Shown here piece by piece: positions 16,921 through 25,852 of a stretch of 64,000 nt of DNA. The position numbers and the translations under genes were made by a program. This stretch comes from an uncultured Collinsella sp. (GTDB lineage: Bacteria; Actinomycetota; Coriobacteriia; Coriobacteriales; Coriobacteriaceae): assembly GCA_902495355.1 (NCBI GenBank), contig CABUWV010000010.1:1-64000 (forward strand), read 5' to 3'. Each line of letters starts with the position of its first letter. Position 1 is the stretch's first letter. A model generated the notes under the pieces. The model was not told the origin of the DNA. It did not search any database and saw nothing but the letters and a program-made list of their open reading frames with translations.

Positions 16921-16959
16921 TCGTACAAATATGCTTTAAACGCACGAGGAAGGAACCAC

Positions 16960-17502
16960 ATGTTTGGTTTTAAGAAAGAGCTCTACACGCCCGAGTATCA
17001 GCTTGCCGGCGACGAGTGCGCCGTTATCGAGACGTCGAAGGGTACCATCAAGGTCAAGTTTGACGGTGAGGGCGCTCCCATTCATGTCGCGAACTTCTGC
17101 GAGCTTTCCACGATGGGTTTCTATGATGGCCTTAAGTTCCATCGCTATGTGCCCGGCTTTGTCATTCAGGGCGGCGACCCCAATACCCGCGATATGTCCG
17201 GCGCCGACGTCGCTGCCGGTCTTGAGGGCCCTGACGGCATGCCCGGTACCGGTGGTCCCGGCTACTGCATCAAGGGCGAGTTTGCCACCAATCCGCGCAA
17301 CAGCCATGTCGATGGTGCCCTTGCCATGGCACGCTCCATGGACCCCGATTCCGCGGGTTCGCAGTTCTACTTCTGCCTGGGTGCCCAGCATAACCTCGAT
17401 TCCGGTTACACCGTCTTTGGTACCACGGTCGAGGGTCTCGATGTGATTTCGCAGCTGCGTGCCGGCGACGAGATCGTCCATGTCGAGATCGTTCACGAGT
17501 AA
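16960..17502 (+). CDS. Cyclophilin-type peptidyl-prolyl cis-trans isomerase
   Basis: 180 aa, cytoplasmic (no signal peptide). It catalyses proline isomerisation during folding. Core motifs are TIKVKFDGEGAP, the catalytic FHRYVPGFVIQGGDP, the GEFATNPRNSHVDGALAMARSMDPDSAGSQFYFCL region (cyclophilin A-like active loop) and TVFGTTVEGLDV. The tryptophan that binds cyclosporin in human CypA is replaced by His in GAQHNLDSGYTVFG, as in most bacterial members. It has its own promoter and lies 11 nt before the TPR gene. Confidence 0.93.
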   Translation: MFGFKKELYTPEYQLAGDECAVIETSKGTIKVKFDGEGAPIHVANFCELSTMGFYDGLKFHRYVPGFVIQGGDPNTRDMSGADVAAGLEGPDGMPGTGGPGYCIKGEFATNPRNSHVDGALAMARSMDPDSAGSQFYFCLGAQHNLDSGYTVFGTTVEGLDVISQLRAGDEIVHVEIVHE

Positions 17503-17513
17503 AGGGGACTTCC

Positions 17514-18818
17514 TTGAATAGCCAGCTGATCCAACAGGGCCGCGCCGCTTACCGCGCGGGTGATTTTTCCGCTGCAGCCCAGATGCTTGGGGCGGCAAAA
17601 ACTCCCGATGAGATTATGGGCGAGGCCGATCACCTTCGTGGCAACGCCTTGATGCACTTGGGCATGTATGCCGAGGCCGCCGAGGCCTACGCCGCTGCCC
17701 TCAATGACGGCACCTACGGCAAGCGCGGCGCGCTGCTCACCAACCGCGGCAAGGCACTCGCCGCCGTGGGCGACTACACGACGGCCGCCCAGGCGTTCTC
17801 TGCTGCTACGCAGGATGCTTCCTATGCCACGCCGTTCAAGGCCTATCTGGGCCTGGGTAACGCGCTGTTCCAGTCGGGCGACTATGCCAACGCGGGTACT
17901 GCCTTCCGTCAGGCTGCCATCGACGGCGCCAATCCGGCTCCTGCCGCCGCACTCGGCGAGCTCGGTCGTTGCTTCATTAAGCTCGGCCGTCCGGCGGATG
18001 CCGTGGAGACCTACCGCACGGCTATCGACTTTGCCGGCCCCCGCGACGACACGCGTGCGCTCAACGCCGGCATGGGTCAGGCGCTTTCTGCCGCCGGCCG
18101 TCCCTCCGACGCACTCGACGCCTTTAACGCCGCTACTGCCGATGGCATCTACCAGCTCACTTCCGAGCAGGCCGATGAGCTTGCCCGCGTGCATGATTCG
18201 CTTGCCGCGCTGTCTGCCCAGACGGCTATGGCCACGGCTCCGGCGCCCGCGATGGACGCTCCTGCCGTCGATCCGCTCGATCCTACGGGCGCGACCGGTC
18301 AGTTTATGCCCGATCCCTCGGACACCGGCTTCTTTACGCTGTCCGAGTCCGAGATGGTCCAGCAGGACCGTCAGGATCGTAAGCAGGCCAAGGTCCGTCG
18401 TCGCCATCGCCACACGGGTCTCAAAGTCTTCATCGTGCTGCTTCTGCTCATTTTGATTGCTGCGGGCGGTCTGGGCTTTGCCTACACGCGCGGCTTTGGC
18501 TTCCCCTCGCAGGAGTCGGTTATCACCGATCTGTTCCAGGCTGCCGGCGACGGTGACACCGCAAAGGCCGAGTCTTGCCTGGCCTCGAGCCTGTCCGAGG
18601 ACGCCAAGTCGATGATCATCTCCTCGATTCCGCAGGGCGCCACCGTGTCCGTCGAGGGCATGGATCAGTCCATGACCGAGACGACCGCCAAGGTCAAGGC
18701 TTCGCTGTCCAAGGGCGGCGAGCAGGAGTACACCGTCAAATTCGTGCGCTCCGACAATCATATCGGCTGGGCCGTTTCCTCGCTCGATATGGATTTCTCG
18801 GCTGCTGACAACCAGTAG
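17514..18818 (+). CDS. TPR-repeat membrane protein of unknown function
   Basis: 434 aa with a TTG start 6 nt after AAAGGGG. Residues 1 to about 230 are tandem 34-residue TPR helices rich in alanine (for example AAEAYAAALNDGTY and AVETYRTAIDFAG). A linker is followed by a basic segment (RRRHRHTG) and one membrane helix (about 304-323, VFIVLLLLILIAAGGLGFAY). The last 110 residues form an external domain resembling small lipoprotein-like domains (DUF4878-type). The layout, cytoplasmic TPR with an outward C-terminal domain, suggests a scaffold. It probably shares a transcript with the cyclophilin gene. Function unknown. Confidence 0.75.
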   Translation: MNSQLIQQGRAAYRAGDFSAAAQMLGAAKTPDEIMGEADHLRGNALMHLGMYAEAAEAYAAALNDGTYGKRGALLTNRGKALAAVGDYTTAAQAFSAATQDASYATPFKAYLGLGNALFQSGDYANAGTAFRQAAIDGANPAPAAALGELGRCFIKLGRPADAVETYRTAIDFAGPRDDTRALNAGMGQALSAAGRPSDALDAFNAATADGIYQLTSEQADELARVHDSLAALSAQTAMATAPAPAMDAPAVDPLDPTGATGQFMPDPSDTGFFTLSESEMVQQDRQDRKQAKVRRRHRHTGLKVFIVLLLLILIAAGGLGFAYTRGFGFPSQESVITDLFQAAGDGDTAKAESCLASSLSEDAKSMIISSIPQGATVSVEGMDQSMTETTAKVKASLSKGGEQEYTVKFVRSDNHIGWAVSSLDMDFSAADNQ

Positions 18819-18840
18819 TGACCTTATGGGATTTAGCTTT

Positions 18841-18876
18841 GCCCGGCGCTTCACCGCAAGTGAGGTGCCGGGCTTG
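18841..18876 (+). terminator. Hairpin terminator after the TPR gene
   Basis: The 14-bp stem GCCCGGCGCTTCAC/GTGAGGTGCCGGGC has two G-U pairs and a CGCAA loop. The T tail is weak (TTGCG), so efficiency is uncertain. Confidence 0.6.
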
Positions 18877-18933
18877 CGCTAGTATCATGAGCTAGTAGTT
18901 TTCCAGCAATCATCCAACACATCAGGAGTTGCG

Positions 18934-19977
18934 TTGTTTTCTTTGATGGATATGTTCTTCGGTAGCTATGCGGGCGATCTTGCCATCGACCTCGGCACCG
19001 CAAATACGCTTGTCTCCGTGCGCGGCAAGGGCATCGTCATCCGCGAGCCCTCTGTCGTCGCCATCGATAAGAACGACGAGCGCATCCTGGCGGTCGGTAT
19101 CGAGGCAAAGCGCATGCTCGGCCGTACGCCCGGCAACATCGTGGCCGTTCGTCCCCTGAAGGACGGCGTCATCGCCGACTTCGATGTTACCGAGGCTATG
19201 CTTCGCTATTTTATCGACAAGGCGTCCGAGAAGCGCTATCCGTGGACCCCGCGTCCGCGCGTTGTCGTCTGCGTTCCCTCCGGCGTCACGTCGGTCGAGA
19301 AGCGTGCTGTCTTTGAGGCCACGATCCAGGCTGGCGCTCGCCAGGCCTACCTGATCGAGGAGCCCATGGCTGCCGCTATCGGCGCCGATCTGCCCGTCGA
19401 GGAACCCACCGGCTCCATGGTCATCGACATCGGTGGCGGTACCACCGAGGTTGCCGTTATCGCTATGGGTGGCATCGTCGTCTCGCAGTCCATCCGTATT
19501 GCCGGCGACGAGTTCGATCAGGCCATCCTCACGCACGTTCGCGATGCCTACAACTTGGCCATCGGCGAGCGTACGGCAGAGGACATCAAGATCAAGGTCG
19601 GCTCCGCCGTGCCGCTCAAGGACGAGCTCGACGTCGAGGTCAACGGCCGCGACGTGATCACCGGTCTGCCCAAGACCGTGCGCATCGAGAGCGAGGAGAT
19701 TCGTCGCGCGCTCAACAAGCCGCTCGACGAGATGGCCAAGGCCGTCAAGGACGCACTCGACGCTACGCCTCCCGATCTTGCCTCGGACCTTATGTACTAC
19801 GGTATTTTGCTGACTGGTGGCGGCGCGCTGCTGCGCGGTCTCGACGTGCGCCTGCGCGATGAGACCGGTGTTTCGGTCAACGTCAGCCCCACGGCGCTCG
19901 ATAACGTCGTTAACGGCTGTGCCCGCGTGCTCGAGGCCAATGCGTTTGATGGCGGCTTCGTCCAGACCAATGCTTAA
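18934..19977 (+). CDS. mreB: Rod shape-determining protein, bacterial actin
   Basis: 347 aa actin-fold ATPase that forms membrane-bound filaments steering lateral wall synthesis. Phosphate-1 loop AIDLGTANTLV, VVVCVPSG, EEPMAAAIGADLP, phosphate-2 IDIGGGTTEVAVIA and the adenosine motif LTGGGALLRG are all present. The N-terminus FSLMDMFFG is an amphipathic membrane anchor. TTG 18934 is chosen because AGGAG is 5 nt upstream; the next ATG (18946) is 17 nt away. First gene of the mreBCD-pbp2-rodA elongasome cluster. Confidence 0.95.
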   Translation: MFSLMDMFFGSYAGDLAIDLGTANTLVSVRGKGIVIREPSVVAIDKNDERILAVGIEAKRMLGRTPGNIVAVRPLKDGVIADFDVTEAMLRYFIDKASEKRYPWTPRPRVVVCVPSGVTSVEKRAVFEATIQAGARQAYLIEEPMAAAIGADLPVEEPTGSMVIDIGGGTTEVAVIAMGGIVVSQSIRIAGDEFDQAILTHVRDAYNLAIGERTAEDIKIKVGSAVPLKDELDVEVNGRDVITGLPKTVRIESEEIRRALNKPLDEMAKAVKDALDATPPDLASDLMYYGILLTGGGALLRGLDVRLRDETGVSVNVSPTALDNVVNGCARVLEANAFDGGFVQTNA

Positions 19978-19998
19978 TTTCCAAAAGGTGGATTCCAT

Positions 19999-20997
19999 TT
20001 GGCACGATCTTCGGGTTTCTCCACAAATCTGAATACCAAGCGACAATCAACGGGTATGCGCCCGTTGATTGTTTTCAGCCTGATTTCGGTGTTGCTGCTC
20101 ACGTTTTACATCCGCGAGGGCGAGGCAGGACCGATTCATGCCGTGCGTTCGGGCGTGACGACGATTACCTCGCCGGTGCGCTTTGTGGGCTCGGCTGTGG
20201 CGGCCCCCTTCAATGCGATCGGCAACGTGTTCTCTAACCTTACGGCGTCGCAGGACACGCTTGACGAGCTTAGGAAGCAAAACGAGGAGCTGACCTCTAA
20301 GGTTGCTGAGCTCTCCGAGGCTCAAAAGACCGCCGAGCGTCTGGAGGGGCTGGTCGGCCTGCAGTCGACCTACAACCTCAAATCGACCGCTGCTCGTATC
20401 GTTGGTGCCTCGGGCGATGCCTGGACCTCGACCGTAACCATCGACAAGGGCTCTGCCGACGGCCTTACCATCAACATGCCCGTGACGAGTTCTGCCGGTG
20501 TTATCGGTCAGATTATCGAGGTATCGGCCAAGACCTCTACCGTGCGCCTTATTGGCGACGAGAACTCGGGTGTGTCCGCCATGGTACAGGACACGCGCGC
20601 CCAGGGCATGCTGCAGGGTCAGGCTGACGGCACGCTGCGTCTTGAGTACGTGAGCGTCGACTCCGATGTTAAGGTTGGCGACATCATCGTGACCTCGGGC
20701 ATTGGCGGTGTATTCCCCAAGGGTCTACCGCTCGGCACCGTCTCGTCGGTTGAGAAGTCGGCAAACGACGTGTACTACACCATTGTGGTGCGCGCTCAGA
20801 CCACGGCCGAGAACAACGAGGAAGTGCTGGTCATCACCTCGCTGACCGACGAACAGTCGGCTTCGGATGAGGACGTGAGCACCGCTAATAGCACGCCGCA
20901 GGGAACGTCGCGCGACGCTGCGACCAAGACGAAGGACGAGAGTTCGGATGACAGTTCCGACGCGTCCGAGACGACCGATTCCGGCTCGAGCGAATAG
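19999..20997 (+). CDS. mreC: Rod shape-determining protein MreC
   Basis: 332 aa bitopic protein: cytoplasmic N-terminus, one membrane helix at about residues 21-37 (PLIVFSLISVLLLTFYI), then a coiled coil (about 85-115) and the extracytoplasmic beta-barrel pair (GLQSTYNLKSTAARIVGASGD...VKVGDIIVTSG...GVFPKGLPLGTV). The last 55 residues are Ser/Asp/Thr-rich and disordered. It activates PBP2-RodA through its beta domain in known systems. TTG start after AAAGGTGG. Confidence 0.93.
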   Translation: MARSSGFSTNLNTKRQSTGMRPLIVFSLISVLLLTFYIREGEAGPIHAVRSGVTTITSPVRFVGSAVAAPFNAIGNVFSNLTASQDTLDELRKQNEELTSKVAELSEAQKTAERLEGLVGLQSTYNLKSTAARIVGASGDAWTSTVTIDKGSADGLTINMPVTSSAGVIGQIIEVSAKTSTVRLIGDENSGVSAMVQDTRAQGMLQGQADGTLRLEYVSVDSDVKVGDIIVTSGIGGVFPKGLPLGTVSSVEKSANDVYYTIVVRAQTTAENNEEVLVITSLTDEQSASDEDVSTANSTPQGTSRDAATKTKDESSDDSSDASETTDSGSSE

Positions 20998-21008
20998 GGG
21001 GCATGTCC

Positions 21009-21575
21009 ATGGATCTACACGAGCAGGGGATGAGCTCCCGTACGTTTGTAATCGCCGCCATCGTGTGCGTGCTGCTGCAGGCAGGCCTGGCACCGCAGGT
21101 CTCCATTGCGGGCGGTCGCGTCAACTTCATGATTATCCTGGTGTGCCTAAGCGTGTTCTCGGGCGACCCGACCCGTGCCGTCGTGTGCGGTTTTTGCAGC
21201 GGCTTGTTCTATGACCTGTCCGCTGCCGTGCCGGTGGGCGTTATGTCGCTCCTGCTGACCGTGGGTTCTTTTGCCCTGGTGCACAGCGCCGTCGGTCAGA
21301 CGGGCGGTACCCCGAGTGCGCGCGGCGTCACTGTGGGCGCCTTCGCGCTCGTCATTAATGTGATCTACAGCATCGTCTTGCTGTTTATGGGTTTGGAGAC
21401 GAGCTTTGTCGTGGCGATCTTCGGCCATGCGCTGCCGTCCTCGATCCTGACGGGTCTGGTTGCCATTCCGTTTTTGATGTCCGGCGTCGTGCCGCAGTCC
21501 GGCTATGGATTCTCCGCACGTGGCGGACGCCAGACGGGTATGCGCTTTAAGCCCAAGACCCGTAAGCTCAAATAG
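21009..21575 (+). CDS. mreD: Rod shape-determining protein MreD
   Basis: 188 aa polytopic membrane protein with five or six predicted helices and short loops, the size and position typical of MreD. Assignment rests mostly on context between mreC and PBP2. The ATG at 21009 has AGGGGG 7 nt upstream; the ATG at 21003 is too close to it. The C-terminus is basic (GMRFKPKTRKLK). Confidence 0.85.
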   Translation: MDLHEQGMSSRTFVIAAIVCVLLQAGLAPQVSIAGGRVNFMIILVCLSVFSGDPTRAVVCGFCSGLFYDLSAAVPVGVMSLLLTVGSFALVHSAVGQTGGTPSARGVTVGAFALVINVIYSIVLLFMGLETSFVVAIFGHALPSSILTGLVAIPFLMSGVVPQSGYGFSARGGRQTGMRFKPKTRKLK

Positions 21576-21588
21576 GGGAGGCCCGTAG

Positions 21589-23658
21589 ATGTCTTCCCAG
21601 ATGACGGTTATTATCGCCGGTATCGTGCTGGTTGTGGCCATCGTGGTCGCGCTGGTCATCATGCGTCGTGGCGATTCCCGTTTTACCTACGATACGCAGC
21701 ATGGAACGGCCCCGCGCGCCACCGAGGGCGAGGGCAATACCGCGGTGACCGCCTTTAAGGGCCGCTTTTCCATCCTCACCACGGGTGTGGGCGCGATGTT
21801 TGCGGCGCTCGCCGTCAAGCTGTGGGGCATGCAGATGGTCTCATCGGACTATTACGAGAAGCAGGCCAATAGTAATCAGACTCGCACCGTTACAACACCC
21901 GCTGTGCGCGGTCGCATCCTCGACCGCAATGGCGTGGCGCTTGTCCAGAACCGTCCCTCACTTGCTGTCGTGGCCTACCGCGACCTTGCCGAGGATGAGG
22001 TTCTGGTTCGCCATCTTGCCAACGTGCTTGGAATGCCTTACGTGGCGGTCCTTCGCAATATTCAGGACAATACAGAGGGCGCTCAGAGCCTGCATACCAT
22101 CGCGACGGACGTCCGTCGCTCCACGGTTGCCTATATCAAGGAACACGCCGGCGAGTTCCCGGGCGTCAAGATTGCCGAGCGTACCGAGCGTCAGTATCCA
22201 TATGGCGAGACGGCATGCCATATCTTGGGCTATACCGGCACCATTACCTCCGAGCAGCTCGAGGCCCAGAATAAGAAAACCTCTGGCGATGATGATGCTT
22301 CTGCTGGCAAGATTACGTACCAGTCGGGCGATATCGTGGGCCAGGCGGGCGTTGAGAGCTACTACGAAAACCTGCTGCAGGGCATTCGTGGCGAGCAGAC
22401 CGTCAAGGTCGATGCCTCGGGCAATGTGACCGGTCAGGCCGGCGCCGTGCCCGCGAAGGCCGGCTCCGACATTAAGCTCACGCTCGACCTTAAGATTCAG
22501 CAGGCCTGTGAGACGGCGCTGGCGAGCGCTATCGAGCTTGCCAAGACCACTGGCTACAGCAATGCCGGCAACGGCGCAGTGGTGTGTCTCGATCCCAACA
22601 ATGGCGAGATCCTGGGCATGGCGAGCGAGCCCAAGTTCGATCCGTCCGTCTTTATCGGCGGTGTCTCAAATGACGTGTGGACCGAGCTCAATGATGACAA
22701 GGGTTCGCACCCGCTGCTCAACCGCGCCATTAGCGGACAGTACATGTCGGCCTCGACCATCAAGCCGCTCTCGGCACTGGCCGGTCTTGAGTTTGGAACC
22801 TACACGTCGGGGCAGACGACCAACTGCACGGGTTATTGGACGGGTCTGGGCAAGTCGTGGGGCAAGTACTGCTGGCTGCATTCCGGCCACGGCACCATGA
22901 CGCTGCAGTCGGGTATCGCCAACTCGTGCGACCCCGTCTTCTACGACATGGGCAAGGCGTTCTTTTATGACGAGAAACATTCCGAGGGCCTGCAGGAGGT
23001 CTTTCGTCGCTGGGGTCTAGGCAAGACCTGCGGTATCGATCTGCCGAGTGAGGGCGCGGGCCGTATTCCCGATGCCGAGTGGAAAGAGTCGTACTTCACC
23101 GACGCATCTGCCGAGGACCGCAAGTGGAATGCCGGCGATATGACCAACATTGCCATCGGTCAGGGCGACATCCTGGTGACGCCCCTGCAGATGGCGTGTG
23201 CCTATATGGGTCTTGCCAACGGCGGCAAACAGTACGTGCCTCACGTGTTTTTGTCTGCCGTGTCGCGCGATGGCGACGGCGATGCCTATAAGTACAACGG
23301 CAAGGGCAAGAAGAAGCGCCTGGAGGCCAAGATCAACAGTGATTCGGATTTGGCTCTTGTTCGCAACGGCATGCACGACGTGATTTACACGGCATCGACG
23401 TCCCTGGCGGCGCACTTTGGTACCCTGACGCCGCAGGTATACGGCAAGTCGGGCACGGGCGAGAAAAGCGGCGAGGACGAATACGCTTGGTTCTGCGCCT
23501 ATGCACCGGCCGATAATCCCAAGTATGTCATCGCTACTGTCCTGGAGCAGGGCGGCGGCGGCTCAGATACCGCGATGCATGTCGTGCGCGACGTGCTCGG
23601 TGTGATTTATGACGAGCCCGATACCTCTTCGGCCTCGGGCGATTCTTCGGTTCGATAG
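21589..23658 (+). CDS. mrdA: Penicillin-binding protein 2, elongasome transpeptidase
   Basis: 689 aa class B PBP. One membrane anchor near the N-terminus (about residues 4-24) and a second hydrophobic stretch near 60-80 precede a pedestal domain starting RTVTTPAVRGRILDRNG. The transpeptidase domain has the nucleophile motif STIK (Ser389, Lys392), the SCD triad member (446-448) and KSGTG (Lys620). It cross-links peptidoglycan with RodA during elongation. It lies 13 nt after mreD and 9 nt before rodA. Called PBP2 rather than FtsI because of the mreCD/rodA context. Confidence 0.92.
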   Translation: MSSQMTVIIAGIVLVVAIVVALVIMRRGDSRFTYDTQHGTAPRATEGEGNTAVTAFKGRFSILTTGVGAMFAALAVKLWGMQMVSSDYYEKQANSNQTRTVTTPAVRGRILDRNGVALVQNRPSLAVVAYRDLAEDEVLVRHLANVLGMPYVAVLRNIQDNTEGAQSLHTIATDVRRSTVAYIKEHAGEFPGVKIAERTERQYPYGETACHILGYTGTITSEQLEAQNKKTSGDDDASAGKITYQSGDIVGQAGVESYYENLLQGIRGEQTVKVDASGNVTGQAGAVPAKAGSDIKLTLDLKIQQACETALASAIELAKTTGYSNAGNGAVVCLDPNNGEILGMASEPKFDPSVFIGGVSNDVWTELNDDKGSHPLLNRAISGQYMSASTIKPLSALAGLEFGTYTSGQTTNCTGYWTGLGKSWGKYCWLHSGHGTMTLQSGIANSCDPVFYDMGKAFFYDEKHSEGLQEVFRRWGLGKTCGIDLPSEGAGRIPDAEWKESYFTDASAEDRKWNAGDMTNIAIGQGDILVTPLQMACAYMGLANGGKQYVPHVFLSAVSRDGDGDAYKYNGKGKKKRLEAKINSDSDLALVRNGMHDVIYTASTSLAAHFGTLTPQVYGKSGTGEKSGEDEYAWFCAYAPADNPKYVIATVLEQGGGGSDTAMHVVRDVLGVIYDEPDTSSASGDSSVR

Positions 23659-23667
23659 GAGGTTGCG

Positions 23668-24894
23668 ATGGATTTTTCTCCGGCGGATCTGTTCCGTTCA
23701 ACCAAGACCGGCTCTCGTAGCAGCCTGGACCGCGTCAACAAGCAACTTTCGGCCTCGCGCGGCACGTTTCGCCAAAAGGTCCATATCGGTGTGCTCGTGG
23801 CTACAGTGGCGCTCGTCGCCTACGGTGCCATCATTATCTGGTCGGCTTCGCAGTTTAAGGCCGATGCTTCGTTCTCACGCCATCTGCTGGGAATTGGCAT
23901 CGGCACGGTGCTGGCGGTGCTGGTCTGGCGCTCCGACCTGCGCGGTATTTCCAATTTCTCGACGGCGTTGCTCGTCATCGACCTGATCGTGATCCTCTCG
24001 CCCAAGATTCCGGGTCTGTCCTATACGGGCGGTCTGGGCATGACGGGCTGGATCAAGATTCCCGGTATCGGCTTGACATTCCAGCCGGTTGAGCTTGCCA
24101 AGCTCATCACCATCTTCTTTATTGCTACGCTTGGCTCGCAGTATAACGGTCGCATCGATACCGTTCGCGACTACGTCAAGCTCTGCGGCATGTTGTCCAT
24201 TCCGTTTTTGGCCGTCGTCGCCATGGGCGACCTGGGCTCGGGCCTTGTTGTGCTGGTTTCGGGCGCCATCGTCATTTGTATGAGTGGTGCACGCCGCGAA
24301 TGGGTGCTGTCGACCCTGGCCCTGCTCGTGGGCCTGGTGGCCCTCGTCCTGGCGCTCGATTCGGTCTTTGATTCGTTGCTCGGCCACGATGTGCTTATCA
24401 AGCAGTATCAGATGAACCGTCTGACGGTCTTTATCGACCCCGATAATGCCGATTCGGACGATGCCTACAACCTGCAGCAGTCGCTTATCGCCGTTGGCTC
24501 GGGCGGCTTCTTTGGTAAGGGTTTGGGCCATGCGACGCAGTCGGCCGGCGGCTTTCTGCCTGAGTTCCACACCGACTTCGTCTTCGCCTTTCTGTCCGAG
24601 ACCTTTGGCTTTTGCGGCTCCTTTTTGCTGCTGTGCTTGTACGTACTGCTCATCTTCTCGACGATCCGCGTTGCTTTTAAGTGTGAGTCCCTGTTTTTGC
24701 GTCTTTCGTGTGTTGGCATCGTTGGCATGTGGGCGTTCCAGACCTTCGAAAACATCGGCATGTGCATCGGCATGATGCCGATTACCGGTATTCCGCTACC
24801 GTTTATTAGCTTCGGTTCGTCTTCGATGATGATTCAGCTGCTGACGGTGGGTATCGTACAATCCATATGGCGGCATCGTTCGGGCGCCGCGTAA
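23668..24894 (+). CDS. rodA: SEDS-family peptidoglycan glycosyltransferase RodA
   Basis: 408 aa, about ten membrane helices after a roughly 40-residue cytoplasmic N-terminus. The SEDS signatures are QPVELAKL, DLGSGLVV, GSGGFFGKGLG, PEFHTDFVFAFLSETFGF and the C-terminal GIPLPFISFGSSSM. It polymerises lipid II as the partner of PBP2. ATG follows AGGAGG. Confidence 0.94.
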   Translation: MDFSPADLFRSTKTGSRSSLDRVNKQLSASRGTFRQKVHIGVLVATVALVAYGAIIIWSASQFKADASFSRHLLGIGIGTVLAVLVWRSDLRGISNFSTALLVIDLIVILSPKIPGLSYTGGLGMTGWIKIPGIGLTFQPVELAKLITIFFIATLGSQYNGRIDTVRDYVKLCGMLSIPFLAVVAMGDLGSGLVVLVSGAIVICMSGARREWVLSTLALLVGLVALVLALDSVFDSLLGHDVLIKQYQMNRLTVFIDPDNADSDDAYNLQQSLIAVGSGGFFGKGLGHATQSAGGFLPEFHTDFVFAFLSETFGFCGSFLLLCLYVLLIFSTIRVAFKCESLFLRLSCVGIVGMWAFQTFENIGMCIGMMPITGIPLPFISFGSSSMMIQLLTVGIVQSIWRHRSGAA

Positions 24895-24912
24895 CCGCTG
24901 GAGGGGTTTGCT

Positions 24913-25842
24913 ATGAAAATTCCCGTAGATAAGCTGACCCGCGCTTTTAAGATGGGCGCGTCCGTTAAGAAGGATTCCGATACGCCGGTGCGCGTCTCGG
25001 TCTATCTGGATTCGTCCGCCTCGCGCTTTCTGGCCGAGACGGTGCGTGACGCCTTTGTGCCGCAGACGACCTCGGGCATTGTGCGCGTCGAGCGTCTGGG
25101 GGAGGAGCGAATTGCTCCAAAGACCGATACCGATGTGGTGCTGGTGCTCTCGTGTGGTTCCGACCGCTTGGAGAGTGCCGTGCAGGAGCTCGTGATCGCC
25201 GGCGCGCCCGTGTGCGTGCTTGCCGAGTCTGCTGTGGAGGTGCCGTTTATCGAGGAGTCCACGCCCATGCTCGGCGTGGTAGCGGCAACCGATAAGACGT
25301 ATCTGCTCGAGACGCTTGCCCGCTGGATTCTCGATCGCACCGACAAGGAAACGGCTTTTGCGGCGAACTTTGCCTTCATGCGCATCGCGGCGGCCAACCG
25401 TATCATCACCTCGTGCGCGCTCACCAATATGACGACCGGTGCACTGGTGTTTTTGCCGGGCGCCGATTATCCCGTTATGGCGCTGGCGCAGGTGGGCATG
25501 CTCTTTGAGCTCGCTGCCGTCTTTGGACGCGGCATTAAGCCTGAGCGCGGCTACGAGGTCGCCGGCGTGCTTGCCGGCGGTCTTGTGATCCGCGCGGTCA
25601 CCCGCGCGCTCGTCAAGCAGACGCCGCATATTGGGTTTGCCGTCAAGGCGCTCACTGCTGCCGCGGGCACCTATGGCATGGGCCGTGCGCTCGTTTCGCT
25701 CTACGAGCGCGATGTCGACTACAGCCGTGCCAACGAGGTGGTCACTGCCACGTTCTCCCGCGTTCGCGATCTGGTGACCACGGTCGCGGGCGCTACTCGT
25801 CCCATGGCGTCCTATCAGGACGCATCAGATCTCGCTGCTTAG
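24913..25842 (+). CDS. DUF697-like (YcjF-type) protein of unknown function
   Basis: 309 aa. The first 110 residues look like a small alpha/beta domain with a switch-like LVLSCGSDRLESAVQELVIAGAPVCVLAES. The C-terminal part (about 150-250) is an alanine-rich helical, membrane-prone block with AANRIITSCALTNMTTGAL, FLPGADYPVMALAQVGML and GYEVAGVLAGGLVIRAVTR. It resembles the DUF697/YcjF domain that accompanies dynamin- and Era-like GTPases, but no GTPase motif is present here. It lies 18 nt after rodA and 10 nt before the radical-SAM gene, so it is probably part of this transcript. Function unknown. Confidence 0.7.
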   Translation: MKIPVDKLTRAFKMGASVKKDSDTPVRVSVYLDSSASRFLAETVRDAFVPQTTSGIVRVERLGEERIAPKTDTDVVLVLSCGSDRLESAVQELVIAGAPVCVLAESAVEVPFIEESTPMLGVVAATDKTYLLETLARWILDRTDKETAFAANFAFMRIAAANRIITSCALTNMTTGALVFLPGADYPVMALAQVGMLFELAAVFGRGIKPERGYEVAGVLAGGLVIRAVTRALVKQTPHIGFAVKALTAAAGTYGMGRALVSLYERDVDYSRANEVVTATFSRVRDLVTTVAGATRPMASYQDASDLAA

Positions 25843-25852
25843 GGGTTTTCCG

